A DNA stretch of 33,690 nt from contig JAGQYK010000034.1 in the NCBI GenBank assembly GCA_020436125.1, positions 1-33,690 on the forward strand, read 5' to 3'. Position numbers and translations under genes: made by a program. Within the stretch, counting starts at the first letter, position 1, and every line of letters starts with the position of its first letter. Source of the DNA: Cyclobacteriaceae bacterium. Its GTDB lineage: Bacteria > Bacteroidota > Bacteroidia > Cytophagales > Cyclobacteriaceae. Shown piece by piece: positions 1 through 6,460 of this stretch. The notes under the pieces are model-generated. The model did no database searches, was not told where the DNA came from, and saw only the letters and a program-made list of their open reading frames with translations.

Positions 1-11
1 ACCAAAATCTA

Positions 12-34
12 TATTTTTGCGTAAGTTATATTGT
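12..34 (+). promoter_or_regulatory. Possible promoter elements before the AraC-type gene
   Basis: TATTTTTG at 12-19 fits the Bacteroidota -7 consensus TAnnTTTG, and TATATTGT at 27-34 is the same box seen before other genes of this window. The -33 TTG expected 17-23 nt upstream would lie outside the window for the first box and is absent for the second. The ATG at 62 leaves a leader of about 25-40 nt. This is a weak call. Confidence 0.25.
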
Positions 35-61
35 TGAGCACACCGAATCTATCTGACACAT

Positions 62-1171
62 ATGACACCCTGGGTTAAGTATCTTTTAATAATAGGAGCA
101 ATACAGGGTTTTCTATTTGCCTTCGCGCTCTCCAGAATAAAATCACCAAAAAGCAGAGCGGCTAATCGCGTTTTGATTTCACTGCTGCTGATCGTCACCT
201 TCTTCATGGCAGTAAGCTCACAGGCAAACTTGCTAAACCAAATTTCCATCAAAATCACCCTCCTGAGTTACGCTCTGATCTTCACTTACTGTCCGCTGTA
301 TTATCTATTTACCGAGGCGCTGTATTTGAAACAATTCAGCCTAAAAAGAAAGCATCTGGTACTACTATTGCCAGCCACCGTTTTTCTATTGGCCTGGTTG
401 CGTTACGCTTTCATGCCGAATGCACAATTACTGGAAATATTGAGAGAACATACCTATTACGATCTATTAGTAGCTGATTCGACCTCTGTATTGCTCAACT
501 TCTATTTTCTCTGGAAGACCTGGTCAATGGCCTCTACACATAGTAAGGCCAACGACAACATGATGCCCAGCCGCAAGGCTTTTCTCGTACCCACCATCGG
601 GTTGGCACTTGCCAATGGAAGTTGGCTCATGATGATTCTGTCATCCCTTGGCTATCCCGTGTTACCTATCGCCCTGAGACCCGACATCTTATACCTGTCT
701 ATGTCTTTTTTGATTCTTTTGTTTGGCTACTTCCTTGTGCTGCGTATGGATTTGTTTTCCGCACACGGAATAGCCAAAGCGGGGCGTTATCAAAGTGTAA
801 ACCTTGATGAAAGAGACTGTTATGACATCGAGGCAAAAATACTTACGGCACTTGCCAAGCACAGTCCGTATAAAAATCCGGATTTTACCCTGGGTGAACT
901 AGCCACACTCACCGCCACAGATCGGGTAAAACTTTCCTACACTATCAACAGTCACATGGGCACCAATTTTTCATCGCTCTTGAGTAAATACCGGGTGGAG
1001 GAATTCATTCAGTTGATAGAATCCGGCCGATATGAAAATTTTAACCTGTTGGGAATAGCCAACGAGGCAGGGTTTAGTTCCAAATCTACTTTTTACAAAG
1101 CCTTTAAAGATTTAAAGGGACAAACTCCCAAAGAATATCTGCGCAACCTTTCAGTTGAATTGAGCGATTGA
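62..1171 (+). CDS. Membrane-anchored AraC-family transcriptional regulator
   Basis: A 369-residue protein with a hydrophobic N-terminal half and a C-terminal AraC-type DNA-binding domain. Hydrophobic segments lie roughly at residues 5-24, 37-54, 66-86, 98-115, 140-155, 172-195 and 207-227, so about seven membrane helices are likely. The AraC HTH region covers about 273-363: the first helix-turn-helix is near FTLGELATLTATDRVKLSY and the second near GIANEAGFSSKSTFYKAFK, followed by the typical G-Q-T-P-K-E-Y ending. This layout is common in Bacteroidota, where a membrane sensor is fused directly to the activator domain. The signal sensed is not visible. The first ATG at 62 is used, and it fits the start of helix 1. 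The next gene on the same strand begins 142 bp downstream, so co-transcription is uncertain. No ligand pocket or kinase domain is seen. Confidence 0.85.
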   Translation: MTPWVKYLLIIGAIQGFLFAFALSRIKSPKSRAANRVLISLLLIVTFFMAVSSQANLLNQISIKITLLSYALIFTYCPLYYLFTEALYLKQFSLKRKHLVLLLPATVFLLAWLRYAFMPNAQLLEILREHTYYDLLVADSTSVLLNFYFLWKTWSMASTHSKANDNMMPSRKAFLVPTIGLALANGSWLMMILSSLGYPVLPIALRPDILYLSMSFLILLFGYFLVLRMDLFSAHGIAKAGRYQSVNLDERDCYDIEAKILTALAKHSPYKNPDFTLGELATLTATDRVKLSYTINSHMGTNFSSLLSKYRVEEFIQLIESGRYENFNLLGIANEAGFSSKSTFYKAFKDLKGQTPKEYLRNLSVELSD

Positions 1172-1243
1172 TCCACCATACTGCGGGAGTGATTCTAATT
1201 TTTTTCGTTTAATAAGTCCCAATAATTTATTCGGATAACCCGC

Positions 1244-1275
1244 GGTTTGCTTTTAATGCCCCGCATTGCACTTTA
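1244..1275 (+). promoter_or_regulatory. Weak promoter candidate before the 148-residue lipoprotein
   Basis: A TTG in the run GGTTTGC is followed about 19 nt later by CACTTTAG, a poor match to TAnnTTTG. Spacing and distance to the ATG at 1314 are reasonable, but the -7 box has several mismatches, so read-through from the AraC-type gene is equally possible. Confidence 0.2.
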
Positions 1276-1313
1276 GCCGTTTCAACATATGATCAACTAA
1301 AATACTATTTACC

Positions 1314-1760
1314 ATGAATCGAATCGTCCTAACCACATTGGCACTCCTTGTTTCCACTACGGTGATACTTTCCTGTGGAGAGGATGAAGCAGGTAGCGAA
1401 GTGCTAACCTTCTCAGCAGGTGACTACACTGGAATTTGGAATTCCAGCACCGGAAGCAGGACATTTTCTAACCTTAAAATATCGGCAAAGATCACTGAAC
1501 CCACTCCCGGAAACTTTCGGGGATCTTTCTACATAAGTGGAAATTTCAGGTCCTGTTGTGGAGGGGTTGACGATGGCACCATCACCTTCACGGTCAGTGA
1601 TAAGGAAATCGTGGATTTTGTGTGGGATGACACGATTAACAATTGCACGGGTACTTTCAATGGCACAGGTATCATCACCTCCAAAGATGCAATAAGGATT
1701 GAGTTCACGGGCACCGATTGTGATGGCAATCATACCGGTAACCTCACACTATCCAAATGA
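1314..1760 (+). CDS. Small lipoprotein of unknown function
   Basis: 148 residues. The N-terminus is a lipoprotein signal peptide: a basic start, a hydrophobic stretch and the lipobox L-S-C with the lipidated Cys at residue 21, followed by G-E-D-E, which gives a likely mature N-terminus at the outer membrane. The mature part is rich in Gly, Thr and alternating hydrophobic residues, as in a small beta-sandwich or lipocalin-like fold. It has four further cysteines (a C-C pair in SCCGG, one in NNCTG, one in TDCDG) that could form disulfides. I do not recognise the family. A weak hairpin terminator lies about 60 bp downstream. The AraC-type regulator upstream on the same strand may control it, but this is inferred only from adjacency. 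Confidence 0.75.
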   Translation: MNRIVLTTLALLVSTTVILSCGEDEAGSEVLTFSAGDYTGIWNSSTGSRTFSNLKISAKITEPTPGNFRGSFYISGNFRSCCGGVDDGTITFTVSDKEIVDFVWDDTINNCTGTFNGTGIITSKDAIRIEFTGTDCDGNHTGNLTLSK

Positions 1761-1821
1761 TAGTGTAGTGTTATTCATTAATCCATTGTCCCTATAAAAC
1801 CATCCCCTTCCAATAGTTATC

Positions 1822-1843
1822 GAGACCTGGGGTTTCAATTTTT
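1822..1843 (+). terminator. Possible rho-independent terminator
   Basis: GAGACC (1822-1827) pairs with GGTTTC (1831-1836) through six pairs, one of them G-T, over a TGG loop, followed by AATTTTT. It lies 62 bp after the lipoprotein stop codon. The stem is short, so the call is modest. Confidence 0.4.
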
Positions 1844-1845
1844 GA

Positions 1846-1884
1846 GTCTATTCTATTAGTAATGACACAGTTTATAGAATAGAC
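1846..1884. repeat. Perfect 11-bp inverted repeat
   Basis: GTCTATTCTAT at 1846-1856 and ATAGAATAGAC at 1874-1884 are exact reverse complements with a 17-nt loop. No T-run follows on either strand, so it is not a standard terminator. It sits between the weak terminator and the 42-bp tandem array and marks the left border of the repeat-rich gap. The inner core GTCTATTC recurs near 31252 between two permease genes. Confidence 0.8.
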
Positions 1885-1935
1885 CCTAGACCCATGGCAA
1901 CTGGTAACCGACCCACCGACTCCTTCCTCACTGCT

Positions 1936-2229
1936 ATTTCTAAAAGTTTCAGACCTGTTGACTACTCCCCACCTTTCATTTCCAAAAGTTTCACACCCGT
2001 TGACTGCTCCCTACCTTTCATTTCCATAAGTTTCAGACCCGTTGATAGCTCCCTACCTTTCATTGCCGAAAGTTCCAGACCTGTTGACTGCTTCCCACCT
2101 TTCGTTGCAATGAGGTTCACACTCGTTGACTGCTTCCTACCTTTCATTTCTGAAAGTTACAGACCCGTTGACTGCTCCCCACCTTTCATTTCCGAAAGTT
2201 CCAGACCTGTTGACTGCTTCCTCACTCTC
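1936..2229. repeat. Tandem array of seven imperfect 42-bp units
   Basis: Seven consecutive units start at 1936, 1978, 2020, 2062, 2104, 2146 and 2188. Each resembles ATTTCYRAAAGTTYCAGACC followed by YGTTGACTGCTYCCYACCTTTC, with a few substitutions per unit and no indels in the core. Because 42 is a multiple of three, frames stay open on both strands (for example 1894-2304 on plus, 14-residue periodic) without this meaning coding. A degenerate tail with the shorter motif ACCGAYTGYY continues to about 2330, and a related piece precedes the array at 1912-1935, which suggests growth from a unit near 21 bp. There are no unique spacers, so it is not CRISPR. The whole gap 1761-2432 holds no convincing gene. 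Confidence 0.85.
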
Positions 2230-2348
2230 ACCGACTGTCACCTCTCTCTTACCGATTGCTTCTACACTCCCGCTGAAAGTACTTTCTGTCTTACCGAACG
2301 ATGACTCCTTTCTACCGATACCTACGGAAGTTGAGACTACTACTGACG

Positions 2349-2367
2349 CGGAAGTTATTTCCGTGCC
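2349..2367 (-). repeat. 19-bp dispersed repeat, copy A
   Basis: On the minus strand this reads GGCACGGAAATAACTTCCG. A copy with one mismatch (18/19) occurs at 8555-8573 on the plus strand. Both copies lie downstream of a gene's 3' end in the same orientation relative to that gene (after the lipoprotein ending at 2433, and after the DUF1080 gene ending at 8537). Confidence 0.65.
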
Positions 2368-2374
2368 TCCCCAC

Positions 2375-2402
2375 AAAAGAAAAAGGCTCCCTCTCGGGAG
2401 CC
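2375..2402 (-). terminator. Rho-independent terminator of the 206-residue lipoprotein gene
   Basis: GGCTCCC (2385-2391), loop TCTC, GGGAGCC (2396-2402) form a perfect 7-bp GC-rich stem. Read on the minus strand the stem is followed by TTTTTCTTTT. It lies about 30 bp beyond the stop codon at 2433. Stem and loop are identical to those of the terminator at 3374-3399. Confidence 0.9.
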
Positions 2403-2432
2403 CTATATATTCCAAATTATTACTGAGGTAAA

Positions 2433-3053
2433 TTATTGGCTGATTCTTATTTCGATTGGCAAAGAAGCATCCGCAGACAACCCGATTAAACCTGTTACCG
2501 TCTCCCCGGGTGCAATTGTCTTATCCAAGATATTATTTGTAATCAATTCAGTCATAAAATTTTTATTGGCTTTACTTGCCACACTCCAATTCATTAATCC
2601 ACCCGCTAGCCCAATTGGGATGGGAATGTTTGAACACTCCCCCTTATCGCAATTTGTAATATTCAGAAAAAGCAAACTCCAAAGCATATAAAGCGCCCCA
2701 ATTTGCTTAACCTGTTGATGTAATTGAGCCGGCTCAATGGGCAACACCATATTATCTCCCATATAAAATTTCGCATGTTCCTTCAGCCGAATATCCCCAT
2801 TGGTATTATTTTTTATCTGCAAAGCCACAAGTTTTAATGCTTTCTTTTCCTCTTTATTTGCATATTTTTTATTGCCTGTTTCACGTAACACGTTGTATCG
2901 ATAGGAATAGCCTATACCTTCATTACCTTCAAGAGAAGTATAAGTCATTTGCTGCGGTAGAATTGGTTTATAGCTGGAAGCACATGAAAACAAGAAAATA
3001 GTGGCAAGTAATAGTGTGATTGAGCGTATTGGCATAGCGGGGATCATTTGCAT
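2433..3053 (-). CDS. Lipoprotein of unknown function
   Basis: 206 residues with a lipoprotein signal: a basic start, a hydrophobic stretch and lipobox L-F-S-C with Cys at residue 24. A second in-frame ATG at 3035 gives a more compact signal peptide with Cys at residue 18 and may be the true start. The mature part has a charged region (residues about 45-90), a hydrophobic segment near 120-135 (LYMLWSLLFLNI) and a Gly-rich stretch (IGLAGGLMNW), and ends in APGETVTGLIGL followed by a short beta-like segment. That ending looks like a late beta-sandwich, as in proteins whose job is to resist or signal stress at the surface, but no family is recognised. It is monocistronic: a promoter at 3090-3118 and a strong terminator at 2375-2402 frame it. 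Confidence 0.75.
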   Translation of the reverse strand: MQMIPAMPIRSITLLLATIFLFSCASSYKPILPQQMTYTSLEGNEGIGYSYRYNVLRETGNKKYANKEEKKALKLVALQIKNNTNGDIRLKEHAKFYMGDNMVLPIEPAQLHQQVKQIGALYMLWSLLFLNITNCDKGECSNIPIPIGLAGGLMNWSVASKANKNFMTELITNNILDKTIAPGETVTGLIGLSADASLPIEIRISQ

Positions 3054-3089
3054 TTAAAGAATGGAATATCCCTAAAAATTAAGTATTTT

Positions 3090-3118
3090 ACAATATAACA
3101 CAAATAATATTTTCCCAA
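3090..3118 (-). promoter_or_regulatory. Promoter of the 206-residue lipoprotein gene
   Basis: On the minus strand TTG (3118-3116) is followed by an 18-nt spacer and TATATTGT (3097-3090), close to the Bacteroidota consensus TTG-N17-23-TAnnTTTG. The predicted transcript would start near 3083, leaving about 30 nt before the ATG at 3053. The same arrangement with an identical spacer occurs at 6413-6441. Confidence 0.5.
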
Positions 3119-3142
3119 TATCGGAAAAATCAACACTATCAT

Positions 3143-3358
3143 ACCTCCAGGTAGAGCTACACGCAGGCCTGGTTCTGGAGGTTTCGAGCACAACACCCTA
3201 CTACTGGTGGGGTACTTCTACTACTGGCGCGGAAGGGAGAACGACCGAAGAATCTCTTATTCGAATTTAATTGAGACTCCTCGCTTGCGCCTGCCTTTGC
3301 CGAAGCGCTTGGTCGCACAAAGTTATACCTAGGCGGGGCTACGCGCAGGCAGGCTCTG
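3143..3358. repeat. Mosaic of short imperfect repeats in a non-coding gap
   Basis: The 372-bp gap 3054-3425 holds no gene that I can support. It contains an 8-bp inverted repeat ACCTCCAG (3143-3150) / CTGGAGGT (3175-3182). The segment 3141-3180 (ATACCT, then GCTACACGCAGGC, then TCTGGAGG) recurs loosely at 3326-3358 (ATACCT, then GCTACGCGCAGGC, then CTCTGAG). CTACTACTGG occurs twice (about 3198 and 3218), and a relative CTACTACTGACGCGGAAG occurs at about 2337, in the other repeat-rich gap. The two gaps flank the 206-residue lipoprotein gene and share pieces. Confidence 0.55.
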
Positions 3359-3373
3359 AGTGACGGGCGCCCA

Positions 3374-3399
3374 AAGAAAAAGGCTCCCTCTCGGGAGCC
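3374..3399 (-). terminator. Rho-independent terminator of the M14 peptidase gene
   Basis: GGCTCCC (3382-3388), TCTC loop, GGGAGCC (3393-3399), followed on the minus strand by TTTTTCTTT. It lies 26 bp beyond the stop at 3426. With its flanks it is identical over 28 bp to the terminator at 2375-2402. Confidence 0.9.
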
Positions 3400-3425
3400 C
3401 TTCTCAACTCAACCAAATAAAATTA

Positions 3426-6200
3426 TCAGTTACCAATATGGTTCCAGTTAATCAAGATATTCCATACCATCGGTGCATCGTGATGGTTCATATATCGGTG
3501 AAGCGGATCGAACGTAAACGCGATCACACGTCCTTCGCCTTGAGGTACATTGAAGATACCGCCATGTCCGATGATGGTCTGCTCGTTGCGTACCATCCCT
3601 GACAACACATAAGGGGCCTCTTTCTTTCCTTCTTCTTTCTTTGCCTTCTCTACCTTCCTATCAGGCATACCCATAATAGGCCCTGTGTAAGGAATCTCGT
3701 CTTTCAATGGCTTGGTGCCGTACTGCATCAACATCATGTCGCGGTTGATTTTATCAACCTGATAAAGCGGACCGTTACCTTTGAATACATGGAAAGTCTC
3801 CGGATAGCCATACAGCACCGGGTTGTTGGGCTTGCGTGCCTTCACCGTTACGATTGATCCAGGGTGAAATAATCCTTGTGCATTGTAAGGTTCCAACTCG
3901 CGGGCAATACCGGTCTCCGCCACCATCCTGGTAGAGTTGTCGAGTGTTACTACTACGCCACCATTATCTACAAACAATTTCAACTGGTTCATACCATCCA
4001 AACCCGGACCACCGGTCATGTCGTTGGTAGCATCTGGCGTACCGTGCGATGGGAACTCAGCAGTTTTGGTAAACGGCATCGGGCCCCACTTGGAATCCAC
4101 ACCGTGAATGAAGTCGCTGGCTTGTCCGCGCATACGGGGCACCAGGATCACATCAAATTTCTTGCGCAGGTCTCCTCCTTTCAGATCGTCTTTGTCAATA
4201 GATGTATAAGGAATACCTCTTTGCTCAAAAGTAAAGCGTGACCAGCCTTCATCTTGTGTACTGAACCAACTATGGTAGATGGCCACACGAGGTAAGGTTA
4301 CATCATGTTGCTTTCCACCGGGTGCACTGGCCATGGCCTTCAGGTCCAGCTCATAGTCTGTTCCTATCTTACTTGCCTGGTCTTTGGTAATGCCTTTGAA
4401 GATCACCGATCCGGCACCCAATGTATCACCACCTACTACCTGCTGCTCGTCCAATACTGATAGGGTCGCCTTTTTGTTTTGCGCCTTGGCCCAATACATC
4501 GCTGGCAACACGGTGTTTTGTGCTTTATAATTCAATACATACGTACTACCGCTGCCATCAACCTCTCCCTTGTACTTCACATCTGCCGTCACTATCTTCA
4601 GGTCGCTTGCGTTAAACTTCATGTCCTCTTCCTCTTTCACATCCACACCATAGGCAAGACCGAGTGTCCACGCGATATCATCATAAGGAGGAAACTTCGC
4701 CTCTTTAGGATAGTTCTGCTTGGTCAGCAAGGTAATGGCCAGGTTGCGGTAGGGCTGATCCATCAAGATCACATACTCCCCTTGTTTAGTTCCGGCCTTA
4801 GTCTCGTGGATCTCTATCCCCTGAACTCTCAGTTGATTGATCAGATACGCCACCATGGCTGGATCTCTTTGTTCTTTTTTAATGACAAACGCTTTAGGCG
4901 AATCATTCTTTCCTTTCTCCACTGCGTTTACTCCTTTTTGGTAAAAGTTGCGCAGCAACATTTTGCCGTTGTCGGCAGTGTAAGTCAATGAGGCCAACAC
5001 ACCCGCTTGCATGTAGTTGGTGTTGTTACGGATCGACCAGTTCACCAACTCTGTAGGCGGTGTAGGACGGTACCACTCTTTACTCGTAGCAGGGTCGCCT
5101 GCATATTTTTGTTTGGAAAGATCACGCAGGTAAGTGTCGGCACCAGCGTTACCAAAGGTTTCGTAGAAACGGCCAATGCTGTTGTGGTTGTTTGCCACCC
5201 ACATGGCGTATCCTGGCCACCAGCCATCGAAGAAGGCCCACGTGAATGCACCGGGCAATCCTTGTGCTGCTAAAGTAGAGATGTCGTGGTTGGCCATTAC
5301 CTGCCATTCGCTGATAGTAATCGGATCCATGTAATCGTTGTAAGGACCAGTACCTGTAGAGATGTACAACAACGGCACTGACTCATGCAAGTCCAGCATT
5401 ACTGTAGGGTGCCACTCGTAGTACATCTTATAGATGGCTTTGCTCAATTCCTGAGATACTTGTATTCCATCGCGGTTATTGTCGTGGAATACATACTTAC
5501 CCCAGTAAGGTGTTCCTCTTGGGAAACCATCGTCATATTCTTTTCTTCCCTTGGTGTAGCGATTGTACCAGTCTACCTGCTTATCGCGACCATCAGGTTC
5601 TGAAGCGGGGTTGATCAACACAATTACGTTATCAAGAATGTTTTTAACGTCTTCACGCTGACTGGTTACCAGCCTGTAGGCCAATTCCATCAACATCTCA
5701 GGAGATCCCATTTCCGTAGAGTGCAATCCACCGTTGAGGTAGAAGATCGGCTTGCTGTCGGCAATGATCTTTTCAGACTCTTCTTTTGACACTTTTCTTG
5801 GGTCAGCCAATTTACCAATCTGTTGCTTGTAATGATCTACACGCTTCAGCGATTCATCATTGCCGATAATTACCAGCTTGATGTCTCTGCCTTCTTCTGT
5901 AGTACCTAACTTCTCTACTTTAATGTAAGGAGAGGCTTTCGCCAATACTTCATAGTAAGCGTAAATGTCAGCAGTGCGGTGCATGATACCAGGCGTGCCT
6001 ATAATCTGTCCGAAATGTTTTCTCGGAGAAGGCACATTAGGATCGTCCGGTAGATCGAGTACCGAGGCAGGAAGAAACTGCGGATCGGTAGTGTATTCTT
6101 TTATCTTTTTGTTGTATTCCTCATCGATTTGCTGGGCAAACAATGAAGTGCTGCCCACCATCAGCGCAAAGCAGAGGGACAATAAGTAATGTTTTTGCAT
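3426..6200 (-). CDS. Secreted M14-family zinc carboxypeptidase with C-terminal GATase-like domain
   Basis: 924 residues from the ATG at 6200. The frame is open further upstream to 6347, but the ATG at 6200 starts a clear signal peptide ending near FAQQ (residue 24). The M14 domain (about residues 70-390) shows the zinc motif HSTE (H160, E163), the third ligand in LDLHES (H272), NNRD near 241-244 and the catalytic Glu in RFYETFG (E347). It should hydrolyse peptide bonds from the C-terminus in the periplasm or outside the cell. A second region (about 635-770) has an alpha/beta pattern like a class I glutamine amidotransferase fold (FDVILVPRMRG, then FVDNGGVVVTLDNS). No nucleophile Cys is visible, so it is probably structural. 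Long M14 proteins with this tail are typical of Bacteroidota. The gene is divergent from the oxidoreductase gene and ends at a strong terminator, so it is probably monocistronic. Confidence 0.9.
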   Translation of the reverse strand: MQKHYLLSLCFALMVGSTSLFAQQIDEEYNKKIKEYTTDPQFLPASVLDLPDDPNVPSPRKHFGQIIGTPGIMHRTADIYAYYEVLAKASPYIKVEKLGTTEEGRDIKLVIIGNDESLKRVDHYKQQIGKLADPRKVSKEESEKIIADSKPIFYLNGGLHSTEMGSPEMLMELAYRLVTSQREDVKNILDNVIVLINPASEPDGRDKQVDWYNRYTKGRKEYDDGFPRGTPYWGKYVFHDNNRDGIQVSQELSKAIYKMYYEWHPTVMLDLHESVPLLYISTGTGPYNDYMDPITISEWQVMANHDISTLAAQGLPGAFTWAFFDGWWPGYAMWVANNHNSIGRFYETFGNAGADTYLRDLSKQKYAGDPATSKEWYRPTPPTELVNWSIRNNTNYMQAGVLASLTYTADNGKMLLRNFYQKGVNAVEKGKNDSPKAFVIKKEQRDPAMVAYLINQLRVQGIEIHETKAGTKQGEYVILMDQPYRNLAITLLTKQNYPKEAKFPPYDDIAWTLGLAYGVDVKEEEDMKFNASDLKIVTADVKYKGEVDGSGSTYVLNYKAQNTVLPAMYWAKAQNKKATLSVLDEQQVVGGDTLGAGSVIFKGITKDQASKIGTDYELDLKAMASAPGGKQHDVTLPRVAIYHSWFSTQDEGWSRFTFEQRGIPYTSIDKDDLKGGDLRKKFDVILVPRMRGQASDFIHGVDSKWGPMPFTKTAEFPSHGTPDATNDMTGGPGLDGMNQLKLFVDNGGVVVTLDNSTRMVAETGIARELEPYNAQGLFHPGSIVTVKARKPNNPVLYGYPETFHVFKGNGPLYQVDKINRDMMLMQYGTKPLKDEIPYTGPIMGMPDRKVEKAKKEEGKKEAPYVLSGMVRNEQTIIGHGGIFNVPQGEGRVIAFTFDPLHRYMNHHDAPMVWNILINWNHIGN

Positions 6201-6220
6201 CGGAAATGGTTTGTTTGGCC

Positions 6221-6228
6221 ACAATATA
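6221..6228 (-). promoter_or_regulatory. TATATTGT box before the M14 gene
   Basis: On the minus strand TATATTGT ends 20 nt before the ATG at 6200. No TTG is found at the expected spacing (the nearest gives 11 nt), so this is only a candidate -7 element. Confidence 0.25.
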
Positions 6229-6290
6229 AGATTTACCCCCAAAGCAGACCTTAAGAGTACTGATAAGCGGTTGAGTTTGTTTGTGAACTG

Positions 6291-6309
6291 GGTTCTGGAT
6301 TCTAGAAGT
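6291..6309. repeat. TTCTAGAA-centred short repeat
   Basis: GGTTCTGGATTCTAGAAG contains the palindrome TTCTAGAA (6300-6307). A relative with GGATTCTAGAAACTAG lies at 8595-8611. On the minus strand, 6373-6412 carries ACTGGATTTAGATTCTGG, so this divergent intergenic region holds a loose inverted pair. It probably belongs to a dispersed intergenic repeat family. Confidence 0.5.
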
Positions 6310-6412
6310 TTGTCGTTGAAGTCGAGTATATATTTTTTTCCAGTCACCTCTGCGCCAGTGTGTGAGGTATTCGATACTAGTTACTAGCAACCAGAATCTA
6401 AATCCAGTATCC

Positions 6413-6441
6413 TTGCATTTCGCCTTCATTACTTATATTGT
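6413..6441 (+). promoter_or_regulatory. Promoter of the oxidoreductase/DUF1080 unit
   Basis: TTG (6413-6415), an 18-nt spacer and TATATTGT (6434-6441) fit the Bacteroidota sigma factor pattern. The ATG at 6461 follows 19 nt later. This also supports 6461 rather than the more upstream ATG at 6362, which would lie before the promoter. Confidence 0.5.
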
Positions 6442-6460
6442 ACCTCTTATATCCATACCT

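Noticed and set aside
1936-2229. CRISPR array
   Set aside because: Units are contiguous and diverged, with no spacers of different sequence and no cas genes.
1894-2304. 136-residue open frame across the tandem array
   Set aside because: The 42-bp period keeps the frame open, no RBS, signal or domain is present, and other frames are also open.
2137-2415. 92-residue minus-strand frame
   Set aside because: It follows the repeat period and crosses the terminator; no coding evidence.
3876-4241. 121-residue plus-strand frame inside the M14 gene
   Set aside because: Antisense shadow of a gene whose zinc-site and domain motifs are intact.
5007-5273. Small plus-strand frame inside the M14 gene
   Set aside because: Antisense shadow with no recognisable domain.
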